In this document: positions 20,485 to 32,802 of the stretch, piece by piece | Layout of the letters: the number at the start of each line of letters is the position of its first letter | Position numbering within the stretch: position 1 is the first letter of the stretch | NCBI GenBank assembly: GCA_037447605.1 | Contig: CM074817.1 | Location: forward strand, 912,862-945,966 | Length of the DNA: 33,105 nucleotides | Reading direction: 5' to 3' | Origin: Zygnema circumcarinatum | Lineage: Eukaryota > Streptophyta > Zygnematophyceae > Zygnematales > Zygnemataceae | The notes under the pieces: model-generated | Told to the model about the DNA's origin: nothing | The model's database searches: none | The model's input: the letters and a program-made list of their open reading frames with translations, nothing else | Program-made: the position numbers and the translations under genes

Positions 20485-20524
<40 letters not shown>

Positions 20525-20565
20525 TCTCTCTCGCGCCATACTGAAGGCTCAAAGCGGGAGGCGCA
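20437..20565 (+). promoter_or_regulatory. CT-rich leader / Y-patch-like region of COPB2
   Basis: A pyrimidine tract dominated by CT dinucleotides runs from about 20437 to 20533 on the sense strand and ends about 30 bp before the COPB2 ATG. No convincing TATA box is visible just upstream. Plant TATA-less promoters often carry pyrimidine patches and CT-rich 5' UTRs, so this is read as the core promoter and 5' UTR. The transcription start cannot be placed from sequence. Confidence 0.5.
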
Positions 20566-23500
20566 ATGGTGAGTAATGCCAGCTGTTAGGGTTCCGCACT
20601 GACGGAAGGAGATCGGTAGAGATGCATGGGATATGAAGCCGCATTTGAGGATTTTTAGGGTTTGCATTATGCTCCCGACTGTATATGCATCCTGCAAGGC
20701 TTGATTAGGTCAGATTTGATCCTGCAGGATCATGCACTTGAGTGTGTATGATGCCTTGCAGGATGTCTTCGGCATGCAGGAAGCCATTGCTTGGTTTCTG
20801 TCCTTTTGGGCGCATTGGTTTTTGAAAGGAGAGAAACGGCAGGAGGCCTTTTAGGGTTGGACCTTTGGCATGCACCCTGATGATGCAGATGCGGATGCTG
20901 ATATGTTTTTTTGGGGCTGCTTTTTGGGCAGCCGCTGCGGCTGGAGATCAAGGTGCGGCTCTTCTGCCTCTTGTGCGGGCAGCCAGGAAGAGATAGAGTG
21001 GGAGAGGAGGAGCAGAGAGGGAAGGGAAGGGAGGAGGAGAGAGGGAGAGAGAGACGTGGGAATGGGAAAGGAAAGGGGAAGAGAGAAGGAGGGGGGGAGG
21101 GCGAGTGAGGAGGAGAGAGAGGAAGCGACAGAGACAGGTGAAAGTGGGAAGGGGAAGAGAAGGAGGAGAGGGGGACTGCGAGAGAGGGGGAGGGAAGTGA
21201 GGGAGAGAGAGACGTGAGGATGGAGTAGGAATGTGAGGGTAGGAAGAAACGAACAGCTGATGAAATTAAGGAGTGAGTGTAGTCGCTGACTGATCCCCTT
21301 TAGGAATTACTTCCCCGCCTCTTTCTTGCAGCCCCCCACCCCCTCTCGCTCTATCTCTCCTTGCGCTGCATTGCCTCTCCCCTCTCTTCCCCCCCGGACC
21401 TTTGCTTGCTGTTCTCTCCGCCGGTCTTGAACAAGTGCCATTTTTTTAGCATGGCAAGTAACCTAACTGACTAACTAACTAGCATGATTGACCTAACCTA
21501 CTGACTAACCTTGTGGATGGATCCGCCCCCGTGTAATTCCAGCGCAAGCTCGCCCAACGCTCAGATCGAGTGAAATGCGTTGATCTGCATCCAACCGAGC
21601 CATGGTAATATTTCGTTCTGCCTTTTAAAAACTCTTTTTTTTATGTTTATTGTGTTCTATTCCTGTTTTCTGTTTGTTCTCTTGTCCTTGCCCTTCAAAC
21701 CGTCATTCTCAATGTGTGCATTTAAAGCACGTTATGTGCTTATGTTTTGCAGTAACTGATACTTTCAGCTGTGCAATTTTACTGACTTTTTTTTTTAAAT
21801 GGCAGAACTGCATGTCTGAAATTAGCTATCTTAGTCAAGAATTGAACTGGCTCTAGGAAGGGGAAAATATCTAAAGAGAAAAATGACTGGGAGTGACTGC
21901 TGCCTGCTGTCTGTCAGCCTTTTGTCATTTTCTCATACCATGAACTTTTTCTTGTAGCGTGCTGATCGATTGACAAGATTTGTTTTCTGGTTTTTTTTTT
22001 CTGATTCGCAGGATTCTCGCTACTCTGTACAAGGGAAGCGTCTATATATGGAACCACATTACTCAGGTTAGATCTCGGCAATTGTAAAAAAAACAGATTA
22101 AATAAGCTTGATAAATTGTGCTCGGTATTCCTTTGTAACGATTGGTTTCGTTTTAGTCAACTCTTTTTCATGTAAGGGTTACCTGCTTCTTCATGTTTTT
22201 GACTGCGTACTGACTAGCCCAAGCAGGCACTCTCAAATAATTAGGGCTGGAACTTTTACTTTTCGTTTATGGCTGTTGCAAAGGGTTTGCACTTTTTAGG
22301 GTTTTCATTTCCCGCGCCTTCGTACGTTTGTAGGGCGGGAATGATTGTCTCTTTAAGGAGCAGCCTAGTCAAGAACGTACTTTGAATTTGTCTTGAAGAA
22401 AGAGATTCCTAATTGAAGGGCTTCAAGGCATGCTATGTAGGGCAGGTGAAGGAAGTTTTGTTGCTGGAATAATTGTGCAGTTGCAGTCCAAGAAGTGTTC
22501 ATGGAATTGTTGTTGTATATTGTGCATCAGCAAAAATGAGCTTAAAATTTGGAGTTTTGTGTTTCTGCAGACACTAGTGAAGTCTTTCGAAATGACGGAA
22601 CTTCCAGGTCAGCATGCAGCCCCTGCTGTCCCCCATTCTTTTGCATTTCTCAAATTTCTAGCTTCAATCCTCTTCGCCGATGTTTCGCATACCTTCTTCC
22701 TCATATACCTCTTTCCATTTGTTACCCCTCATGATGGAAGAATTAAGCTTCTCGTCGCTGAACTTCTCTGTGTGGTGATCCTAACCCACCTCTTTTGTTC
22801 TTTTGCAGTCCGTTCCGCAAAATTCATCGCCCGAAAGCAGTGGATTGTGGCGGGTGCGGATGACATGTTCATTCGTGTCTACAACTATAACACAATGGAC
22901 AAAGTGAAGTCGTTTGAAGCCCACACAGATTACATCAGATGTGTGGCAGTGCATCCCTCTCTCCCTTATGTGATTTCGTCATCCGACGATATGCTAATCA
23001 AGCTCTGGGATTGGGACAAGGGGTGGACCTGCACCCAAATGTTTGAAGGCCACTCACATTATGTCATGCAAGTCATTTTCAATCCAAAAGACACAAACAC
23101 TTTCGCTAGCGCATCTTTAGATCGCACAGTCAAGGTATGTTTTTGATTCTTCCTTTCTACCATTCTAACTCTATGTTTGTACTGTGATGTAATGCGAGCA
23201 AATTCAACTACCTTTTGGGGTTGGATTCAAAGGGTTGCTCGTTTTTGCTTAGGTTGCATTACGATCGTGTCGCAAAGAAACAAAATACGAAAAGGTTAAT
23301 TTTTTCACAATTTTGGGTCCTACTGCAGATCTGGAGTTTAGGTTCACCTGATCCAAACTTTACTCTTGAAGGCCATATGAAGGGTGTCAACTGCTTGGAC
23401 TATTTCACCGGTGGAGATCGTCCTTATCTCCTCACAGGCTCAGATGATCAACTCATCAAGGTCTGAATATCAACTCATTTAATATCTCCGGTTTTAAGCA

Positions 23501-26500
23501 TTTCCTATGTTGCTATGCTGACTTGGTTGTATGTCAATCTGTAGCTTGTACTTATTTGGTAATCTGAAAATCTTAAAATAACTTTCTTGTGTTTCTTTGT
23601 TTCTGTAAAGAATGCAACCTCCCGTGCCTGACCTACTTTTTGGTTTATTTTAAAGTAGAGATCTCCTTAAAAGTCATACGTGACCTGACCTATTTAGTAA
23701 CTTTTTGAGCTGGAGAGGTGATTAAATTAGGAACTTCATTAATGGACAGGAGGGAGTATTATGTATTATGTAAGAGAGGCGAAACAAGACATATAGTTAG
23801 AGACGATAGACTGAATTGGGGAAGATTCTAGAACACAAATTCTTCCAAGCTTGAACAAATTAGAACTGCATTACATGATATCTCAGAACCTTGCCTGCCT
23901 CCTTTGGATTTCATTCCTTTGTAAGTTTCCAACTGAAAATGAAATTTTTATTTGGGTCTTTGTGCATTCTTTGCAGGTCTGGGACTATCAGACTAAAAGC
24001 TGTGTTCAGACTTTGGAGGGCCATACCCACAATGTTTCATCAGTTTGCTTCCATCCTGAGCTTCCCATCATCATTTCAGGATCGGAAGATGGAACAGTTC
24101 GTATATGGCATGCAACCACATACAGGTCCTTTTTTTTCCTTTTCTCTCTCTCTCTCCCTCTCTTCTTGAATAAATGTAACTTGTTTTTGAAGGTGCTTCA
24201 CGCAAGCAGCAGTCTCTGTTCGAATGTTGTTTTCTGGTTTTAAAATTTTCCGAAACACTCCAGAAACACTACGTTGGTTAATTGGTGTGTTTGTGTATGC
24301 CTATTTTTGGTCATTTTTTTTCTGCAGGTTGGAGAATACTCTCAACTATGGGCTGGAACGAGTTTGGACGATTGCATACATGAAAGGTTCCAACAGGTAA
24401 GGATACTTTGAAGGCTATGAAATGAAGAGAATTGCCGTTGATTGCGATAAAAAAGGTAAAATGCCAGGTGTTTTTCCCTGATGGGGAGGTGTAAGTGAGG
24501 AGCAGAATTTAGACTATCTAAGTCTCAGTTTTGTGTTCACCATCTCCGAACTCAGCTGATGCATGTTCATGTAACTGCAGTTACAGTCCTTTCTTAGCTG
24601 ATCCATTCTCTCCCTCTATGAAATGACACGCTTGATTCCTCACGAACAAGCCTATCCTTCTCCCCGTCTCCAACTATTGCTTGATCCCAACGCATTCAGA
24701 TCTCTCACTCTCCCTCCCCTCTCTCTTTCTCCCCCTCCCTCTCTCCCTCACTTAGGATTGCCATCGGCTACGACGAGGGAACCATCATGATAAAAATTGG
24801 GCGTGAGGAGCCGGTTGCGAGCATGGATAGCAGCGGAAAAATCATTTGGGCCAAACACAACGAGATTCAAACTGTTAATGTGAAGGCGGTGCCCAGCGAC
24901 TTCGAGGTAAAGTCCCCTCTCTGCCCTACATTTTGAACACATATGGTTTCAATTGCCTTGAAATTTCAAGACTGACTTGGCTTGACTCGACTCGGCTGAA
25001 CTTGACTCTTGGATTACTTCCAGAAAATTCAGTTACAAACATCATATGCTTACTCTCATTCTCTCCAGCATCATGCTGCAGAATAAGATTCCTAAAATTC
25101 TTTGAATACTGACTTAGAATCACTCTATTCATTTTTTTGGTTGCCTGGTTCGCCAGCCAATGGTTGGCTGGGTCGGAATCAATCGTTCGCAAAAACAAAT
25201 CGAATCTTACTTCATGTCTACAGTCCAGTTGACCTGCATTTTGCTGCTTCTTTTCCCTTGATCCTTTTTGCAGCTAATCCAACTGAACGGAATGTATGCA
25301 TGCAGGTGACGGATGGAGAGAGACTACCTCTCGCTGTGAAGGAGCTCGGCAGTTGCGACCTCTATCCGCAGGTACAACTTTCGTCGTCTAATGGGGCAGA
25401 CCTTGGGACTGTTTGACTAGAAGTCTATGAATTCTGAACTTCGAATCTTGTTTGACTTCAATTGCCACCTTTTAAAAGTGCTGGCCCTAACTCCTGTGAT
25501 CTTCTGCCTCTTCCTTCCTTCCCCTCCTCCACTTCTTTCGTCCCCCTTTTCCACTTTCTTTACCTCCCCCTCTTTCTCTTTCTCTCTCCCTCTCTCCCTT
25601 GTCTCCCTTCTCCCAGACCCTGAACCACAACCCCAACGGCCGGTTTGTGGTGGTTTGTGGAGACGGAGAGTACATTATTTACACCGCTCTCGCATGGAGG
25701 AATCGCTCCTTCGGGTCCGCTTTGGAGTTCTGCTGGTCATTGGAAGGGGAATACGCAGTGCGAGAAAGCACTTCAAAAATCAAAATTTTTAGTAAGAACT
25801 TTCAGGTAAAAGTTTCTTTCCCTCAATCTGAACCATTGAATGGCTCACAACATTCACTCTGTTTTTTTTTTTTTTTGGTTTTGGCTCTTGTTTTCTGATT
25901 TGGAGCTGGTTCTGTCCTTGAAAGTGAGAGTGGAAATGGCAGCCTTTCAAGCATCTCAGTCGGAACAAATTTTGCTAGTTGTGATCTTTGAAAAGTACAC
26001 AGCAATAACCCACAACCACAAACCACCAGGACAATGTCGTTCTGGAGAAGTGTTATATCTGCAAATTTGTGAAGCAAGTCCTTTCTTCGTTTTTCTTCAA
26101 GTGTTAAAGTTTTTTTGGCATATTTTGTGATGCAATTTAGGAGCGGAAATCGATCCGGCCCACATTTTCAGCAGAGGGAATTCACGGAGGGGCATTACTG
26201 GCTGTGCGCTCGAACGAATTTGTGTGCTTTTACGATTGGGCGGAATGCAGAGTGGTGCGGAGGATCGATGTTGCTGTCAAGGTAACAGTCTCTCTCTCCC
26301 TCTCTCTCTCTGTCCCCCTCCTCCCTCCCTATCTGTCTACTTCAACCATTGTTTGGAGTTTCTAAAGGATTTGGTACCGTTGATTTTTTCATAAGGTGTC
26401 TCTTTTCCCCCGATCTGATTATCGCCTCATGTTTAATATCCGTCATTTGTGGGGGTAGTAGTGCAAGTTCAATTTTTTTTTGTGAGTTTTGGATAATTAT

Positions 26501-27110
26501 GCTGACAGATAAATCTGAATTTCTGCAGGAAGTTCACTGGTCTGATAGCGGAGATTTGGTGGCAATCACTAGTGAGACCTCGTTCTACATCCTCAAGTTT
26601 AATGTGAGCACATCCCATACCCTAATTTCTGATGTTTCCTTTAGCTCTTACCATCATATTGTTGTGCTTCCCTTCAACCATTTCTACTGTTCAGCTGTTT
26701 CTTTTCTTCAAACAGTCCAATCGCAGAATAATGCTTTTGTGTAATTCTTACCCCCCATCCTGCATATTTTATGCAAATTGTTATCCCCTTCGTTAAACTA
26801 CTTACTTTGATTAGCATTTTCTTCATCTCATGCTTGAGTCTGTCTGTTGTAATTGTAATGCTTGTTTTGGTTTCCCACTTCTTCCATTGTTGTCTTGCAG
26901 AGAGATCTTGTGGCTGCATATTTGGAGGATGGGAAAGCGGTGGACGACCAGGGGGTGGAGGATGCCTTTGAGCTTCTCCACGAAGTCTCAGAGAGAGTGC
27001 GGACCGGGCTCTGGGTGGGAGACTGCTTCATATACAACAACTCGGCGTGGAGGCTCAATTACTGCGTGGGAGGGGAGGTGAGTTGAGAGAGAAGGGGAGA
27101 GGGGGAGAGG

Positions 27111-27145
<35 letters not shown>

Positions 27146-30100
27146 AGAGAGTCCCGTGTATGACGTATGTCGGTTTTGCTTTGTGTACAACTACTTTGGG
27201 GTGTCAAGCTATCGCTTGGTTATGCTGTTGCAATACCAGATCTGCATGCTGCTCTACTGACCTTTTGGCTTTTTTATATGCCAGTGGCACCCACTCAATC
27301 AAACACGCATTACATCTGTTTCTTATACTCTCGTTTAGCAGCAGCAGACTAGCAGTACACTTCAAACACTAAAATTTCTCTAAAAGAGGGAAGGATGAAA
27401 CCAAATCTTCCTATTCTAGCAATCTAGAAAAACCTTTAAGCCTTTTAACTGAAATCTTTAACTCCTGCTTGTTGATTTTTTGTGCTACAGATAACTACCA
27501 TGTTCCACTTGGACAGGCCCATGTACCTTCTCGGTTACCTCGCTGCTCAGAGCCGCGTTTACCTCATCGATAAGGAGTTCAAGTGAGTTACTATCAATGC
27601 TATTTCTATTCATCTGTTAATTGTTTTATATTCTTTTTAAGTATTTTTATTCGTTTTTTAAAGGAGGACAGCGGAGAATGCATGTTGGGACCCTAAAAAC
27701 TATAACTGTCTGGAAATTCTATCAACTTAGACCCTAAAGCGGTAGCTTTTCGTACATCAATATGCAGCACAATGAAAGAACATTTTTGCTTGCAGAAGGG
27801 CTTCAGTTTACATGGAGTGTATACCAATTGTTGAACAAGTCTTTAGTCTCATGTTAGTCTGGCCGTATCGGATGTCTTTCTCTCTCTCTCTAACTTTCCC
27901 TCTCTTGTGAAATATGAAATATAAAATACTCCGTAACTTGATGCCGTTTCACTTCAAATGTTCAACCATACTGTTTATATTGTTTTTAGCACATTAGCAT
28001 ATGAGATCCCTTCCATGCTCACATGACTTGTATGTGGTGCATTGACAGCGTGATGAGCTACACTTTGTTGCTAAGCTTGATCGAGTACAAAACTTTAGTA
28101 CTTCGCGGAGATATGGAGGAGGCTGAGAAGGTGCTGCCAAGCATTCCATCGGAGGAGTTAAACAGGTGCTGTATTTGTTTATTGCTATTGCAACCTTTAT
28201 TAAGACACTTTTTGGTGTTTTAATTGGAGCTCTTCTGGTCTTAGAAGGTCTTGATTTCATTTTAATTAAGTTTCATTTAGTGAAGCATCAGAGGGAGTTT
28301 TTAATTTATGATACACAGTTCTCTGAAATATACCAAGGTGCGTCTGAAATATAGAATTACACATCTCGTTAGCTGTTAAGGTTGCATAGCTCCATACTAT
28401 GCTGTCGATGCATACGCATACAGATGAGGCAGCTTAAAAAAAAGGAAAGAATGAACGAGGGAGCCAATTCTTTCTTTCTCGAAATCATCCTTTACTTTTT
28501 CCTTATTTCTTGGTCCTTTTTCTATGCAGTGTGGCGAGATTTTTGGAGTCTCGAGGGCTGACTGAAGATGCCTTGAGAGTTGCCACTGATCCTGACTACA
28601 AGTTTGACTTAGCAGTCCAACTGGGCCAGTTGGAAATTGTATATGTAAGCTTCTTTTTAAACTTAAAAACTTGCCCCAATAAAAAAGATCTGGAGGGTTG
28701 TTTCACTATTCCTTTATTTTGATACCTCATCACTCTGTTTGTGGGTTCTATGTCCTTCGATTCACCCGTTGTTTGAACAATGCTCTAAGATAGTACATAT
28801 ATACATTTAATGCATATATTTTCGTATATTGATTGAATGATGAGCAGGAAATCGCAAGTAAGGCCCAAAGCGAGTCGAAATGGAAGCAACTCGGGGAACT
28901 AGCCATGTCTGCAGGAAGGGTAAGCTTATTTATGCCGTATCTCTCCTCATTATTCTCACACTTCCCCTCATTTTCTACCCCCCTTTTTTCCTCCGAAAAT
29001 TTCCATTACCTTGAAGAACCCACTCAAAAACCCACTTCTTATTCTACATTCCGGCCCCGTAATTTGCAGTTCGAACTCGCAGAAGAATGCCTCCTTCAAG
29101 CAGCAGATTTGTCCGGTCTTCTCCTCCTCTTTTCCGCCCAAGGGAACGCGGGCGGACTGGAGAAGCTTGCGGGCTTGGCAGAGCAGCAGGGGAAGCACAA
29201 TGTGGCCTTCCTCTGCCTCTTCCTGCTTGGAAATCCGGATGCCTGCATCGAACTGCTTTGTAAAGGGTGAGAGTATGTGGGGTGTTGCATTCGAAGATAT
29301 TTGGACGATTCAATTCAGCATGCATTCTTTCTGAAAATGATTTGATTTTGTATGCATGTGTATATGTATGTATGCTTTTTCTCTTTAGCCAACGTTGTAT
29401 TTTGGGCTGATTGGGAGTGATGAAATCCATATTTTCGGGCCATGGATTTATATTCAGAAAAAGTTTAGCTCGCCGTTGAAATTTTAGGGTTTCCAACGTT
29501 GGAGAGCGAGAGGGAGGGGGGAGGGGGAGGGAGAGGGAGAGGGAGAGGGAGGGAGAGGGGAAGGGAGATGGTGAGGGAGAAGGAGCGGGAGCGGGAGAGG
29601 GAGAGGGAGAGAGAGGGAGAGGGGAAGGGAGATGGTGAGGGAGAGGGAGAAGGAGCGAGAGCGGGAGATGGAGAGGGAGAGAGTGAACGAGCGAGAGAGT
29701 CAGAGAGAAGAGTGAGAGGTATGGGCGTTGGAAATGATAGTTTTTATAATTTTCACAGTTTTGTTATGTTTGGCTCCAACTGGCAGAGGACGCGTCCCCG
29801 AGGCGGCTTTCTTGGCTCGGACGTATGTGCCCAGCAAAGTGACGGAAGTGGTGGCGTTATGGCGGAATGACTTGAAAAAGGTTCGTCAAACCTGCAAACG
29901 ATTGTATGCAGAAAATCCTCCTGAAAATTTTCTGGTTCAGAGTCAGATTCTTTGGGTTGTCTATAGGGTCCCTTCCTTAGTTTTTATTACGTTGCTGTCA
30001 TTTCAATCGTCTGCATGACTTAGAATTAGCGACAAACTTCATACTTCCTTCGTCTCCTCTACCTCTTTCGTGCTCGCTTTCCATGCTTACTTCTTTTGCC

Positions 30101-31430
30101 CATCCACTCTTCCTCCCTCTCCTCTCCCCCCCTCCCCTCTCTCACCTATCGTCCGTCCTCTCTGTACTTGTCTGATGTTAGGGAAACGGCGCTTGTCATC
30201 GGAACGCTCAGAAATTTGGACTTTTAGCATGCTGGAATTCTTATTATAGTATTAGCATTCAAGGTTTTATTTTAAAGACCTGCTCTTGCCGATTGAAAGA
30301 TTGGGGGTTTTCTATTTCTTCTTTTACAGATCAACCAAAAGGCAGCCGAGTCTTTGGCAGATCCTGCAGAGTACTCAAATCTGTTCCCCAATTGGCAGTT
30401 AGCCCTTAAGGCAGAGGAGAAGGTGAAGGCAGAGAAGTATGTTTACAACCTTCTATTTTTTTTTTATATCAGTATATAGTCCGTGATTAAGAACAAGCTT
30501 TCTCCATTCTGGGTCCTGTAATGCTAAGAATCATGCAGATCTTTGATGTGATTGAGTATTACTTTGATGCACACTCTGTAATTTTTTTTTTTTGGTTACG
30601 CAGGACTGACCTTCCTCCTGCTTATGAATATCCCAACTATGTTGGAATCTCCAATGTGGACCTAATTGAGAGCTTGAGAGAGCTCGATCTCGATGGGCCA
30701 GTGGAGAATGGGCATGCGGAACTGGTAAGAAATTCGCACCCAATCCAAAGCATTCTTAGCATGCTGTGTCTGTGAGTTGTTGTCCTCCGATGAGAGGGAG
30801 AGAAAGAGAGAGCGAGCGAGAGCGTGGGACGAGGGATTTTCTGTGATTAACTGTTTTTGACGAGAGAGTAAGCGGGAGGGAGAGAAAGAGAGGGAGGAAG
30901 CTGGGGAGGAAGAGGAAGAGGAAGTCTTTGATTAACTGTTTTCTTATGAGAAAGCAAGAGAGACAGCGGAAAAGAGGGGGAGTGGGACGTAGGAGGGGAA
31001 GGGGGGGAGAGAGAGAGGATTAGTATGGTACGAAGAATTGAATTGAAATCTAGCACGGAAACTTGTCTATGTAATTCCTTCAAGATAGTTAAACTCTTTA
31101 ACGACACTCTTAGTCAAGGAACCTACTTTCTCCTTCCTTTCTTAAATGTCGAATTAATTGCACCGAATCTATTTTTGAACCACTCTCCCTTTCCCTCTCT
31201 CCCTCGCTCTCTCGACCCAATCGATTTCATCTCGTTCCCCCTCTCCCCCCCCCCCCCCCCTTTTCCTTGAACTCCAGGAAGAGGGAGACGAGGAGGCGGT
31301 AGTGGAGGACTATGAGGATGCGGAGGTGGAGATGGGAGAAGAAGGGGCAGTGGAGGAAGGCCCAGCAGAGGGAGGAGGAGAGGAGGACGATGACTGGGGG
31401 ATGGAGGGAGAGGGAGTGGTAGAGCACTGA
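20566..31430 (+). CDS. COPB2: Coatomer subunit beta' (beta'-COP, COPI coat), complete, 24 coding exons
   Basis: Beta'-COP is part of the COPI coat that forms Golgi-to-ER and intra-Golgi vesicles. Coding exons read from GT-AG sites and a continuous frame: 20566-20568, 20932-20952, 21543-21604, 22012-22066, 22571-22607, 22809-23134, 23329-23460, 23977-24125, 24328-24396, 24756-24906, 25306-25371, 25617-25805, 26141-26281, 26529-26603, 26901-27077, 27491-27582, 28049-28165, 28530-28644, 28848-28919, 29070-29266, 29787-29880, 30330-30436, 30604-30724, 31278-31430. They sum to 2721 nt, 906 residues plus TGA, close to the roughly 900-residue plant proteins. The N-terminal WD40 propeller spans about 9-300 ([44 protein letters not shown]). 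The second propeller covers about 300-600, the alpha-solenoid about 600-800, and the acidic tail 857-906. Residues matching those known to bind dilysine cargo tails in yeast Sec27 are present: R17, K19, R61, D100, D119. Identity is very secure; least certain are the first two exons and the donor at 28645 (exon ends LEIVY). Confidence 0.97.
20655..20663 (-). promoter_or_regulatory. telo-box in COPB2 intron 1
   Basis: TTAGGGTTT, the reverse of the plant telo-box AAACCCTAA, lies about 90 bp inside the first intron. A partial match (TTAGGGTT) lies near 20587. Telo-boxes near the start of transcription are known from plant translation and growth-related genes; a role here is inferred. Confidence 0.35.
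25153..25171. repeat. Short hairpin in COPB2 intron 10
   Basis: CCAGCCAA and TTGGCTGG form a perfect 8-bp stem around TGG. A similar AGCCAATCGCTGGCT hairpin occurs near 19515. Possibly a relic of a small repeat. Confidence 0.6.
27085..27148. repeat. GA-rich microsatellite in COPB2 intron 15
   Basis: GGGAGA then pure GA dinucleotides begin only a few bases after the donor at 27078. Confidence 0.9.
29500..29722. repeat. G-rich GGGAGA repeat in COPB2 intron 20
   Basis: Tandem GGGAGA with an embedded direct repeat: ggggaagggagatggtgagg occurs at about 29557 and again at about 29619. Many GGG runs lie on the transcript strand. The tract ends about 65 bp before the next exon (29787). Confidence 0.9.
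30790..31019. repeat. GA-rich half of COPB2 intron 23
   Basis: Purine-rich simple sequence in the 5' half of intron 30725-31277. Its complement, a CT/C-rich tract, fills 31176-31262 just before the acceptor. Confidence 0.85.
31176..31262. repeat. CT and poly-C tract before the last COPB2 exon
   Basis: CT-rich sequence ending in a run of about 15-16 C, placed 15 bp before the acceptor of exon 31278-31430, so it serves as an expanded polypyrimidine tract. Confidence 0.85.
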
Positions 31431-32802
31431 GAGCTGGAATTAAATTCAACCCCTCAGGTCTCCATGTATTGGCTTTCCTTTTGACTCCCACTGAAAATGA
31501 ATAGGTACCTTTGAATTCCCCCCATGGAACGTCACCACAATTACAGCTACAGTTCTTGTCAATGTTTTTGAAGGGCTTTTTGCATACTCCAAAATCCCCC
31601 CTCTATCTTGGTGTAGGTATTTGAGAGAGCCATCGTTTTTGAGTCCGGTTTTTAGTACTTAGTGGATGTTAAGCTGATCTGGGCACGTTAGCCGAAAGTT
31701 TTGCCCTCTGTCCGAAATTTTTGGGAAGGGCTCTGTCAACTTGAGAGAGTGAATGTATTGGAACGTCCTCTCCTTATGTATGGCAATTATTTGGTCGGTC
31801 ATCTTCGTCAATATTGGTCATCTTGTCCTATGTTTTGCAGCAGTTGTTTGCGTTGATGTTGTTTTCTCGCTTCTGTATGGTTGATGTGCAATGAGAAGAA
31901 TTTAGGATAAAAGCAAAGCAAACCAAAGCATTGTAAAATATAGGCATCAGCAGCCATGTTGTTGTTAGTCATGTCAATGTCGGCAGTCATGTTGTTAGTT
32001 TTGTTCGGTTCGTTAGTTGGTATCAACATCATTGGCTAAAGAAATGTGGTTAGTTATTGGAGAACGCTGCTGGTATTTTTTGGTGTTTCTGTCCTTTGGC
32101 CAATTCCTGTGACTACGACAAAAAGTGAATGGGTATGCTCCACTACATGGAATTCTCGAATTCAAACTTCAATATCAGACTTGAGTCGTTTCACCATGGA
32201 ATGTCTAAATAAAGTATTTTTATTTCGCTTGTACATCTAGCTTGTGGGAAAGCGTGTACTGGTTTAATTTGCCAGAAGTGTAGAACTTCAAAAAATCTGA
32301 ATCCCTTTCTTAGTTGGATGTCTCAGAGAGACCGATAGGACAGGAAAGAGAGACAACGGGTTCATTGAAACTCTCATTCTCACCCCCTCTCGTTTTGCTA
32401 GTCCAACAAGACCGACAAACCAACAGCGAAGGTTGGTTGCAGGACATTCATAAACATCTGCAATAGCACAAAGAAATAATATAAAAAACGTCCAAATACA
32501 TCGCCCAAACAGTATGTAATGTTAAGCCAAGCAGTTTGAGCCACTATATCATACTAATACCATACCCACACCACAGCAAAACCCTAGCCATAACATACTA
32601 CACCATCTCCTCCATACCATCCCATCCCCACATCCTGCTTTCGTACCTTCCCCCCATGTAGAGCAAATCCCCGCTGTGATGTGACCCCCTGCACCAATGC
32701 ATGGGCTGCCACGCTCCCCCCAAATTCCATACATCAAAGGCCCCATCCACCAAAAACCTGCATAGCTCGAATTGGGCAATTTCTCCCCGAAGGATGGGCC
32801 GC
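31431..32802. other. Convergent intergenic region (3' UTRs of COPB2 and gene D)
   Basis: No supported coding frame. It should carry both 3' UTRs. The 32549-32932 minus-strand open frame overlaps gene D out of frame and looks spurious. Confidence 0.5.
32208..32224. terminator. Possible bidirectional poly(A) signals
   Basis: AATAAA on the plus strand (32208-32213) and AATAAA on the minus strand (32219-32224 read in reverse) lie 5 bp apart between the convergent COPB2 and gene D. They imply 3' UTRs of about 780 and 580 nt. Plant poly(A) signals are degenerate, so this is weak. Confidence 0.25.

Noticed and set aside
22430..23146. 238-codon open frame as a continuous N-terminal exon of COPB2
   Set aside because: It reads through the intron 22608-22808; conserved sequence resumes only after the acceptor at 22808, giving ELP-V-RSAKF.
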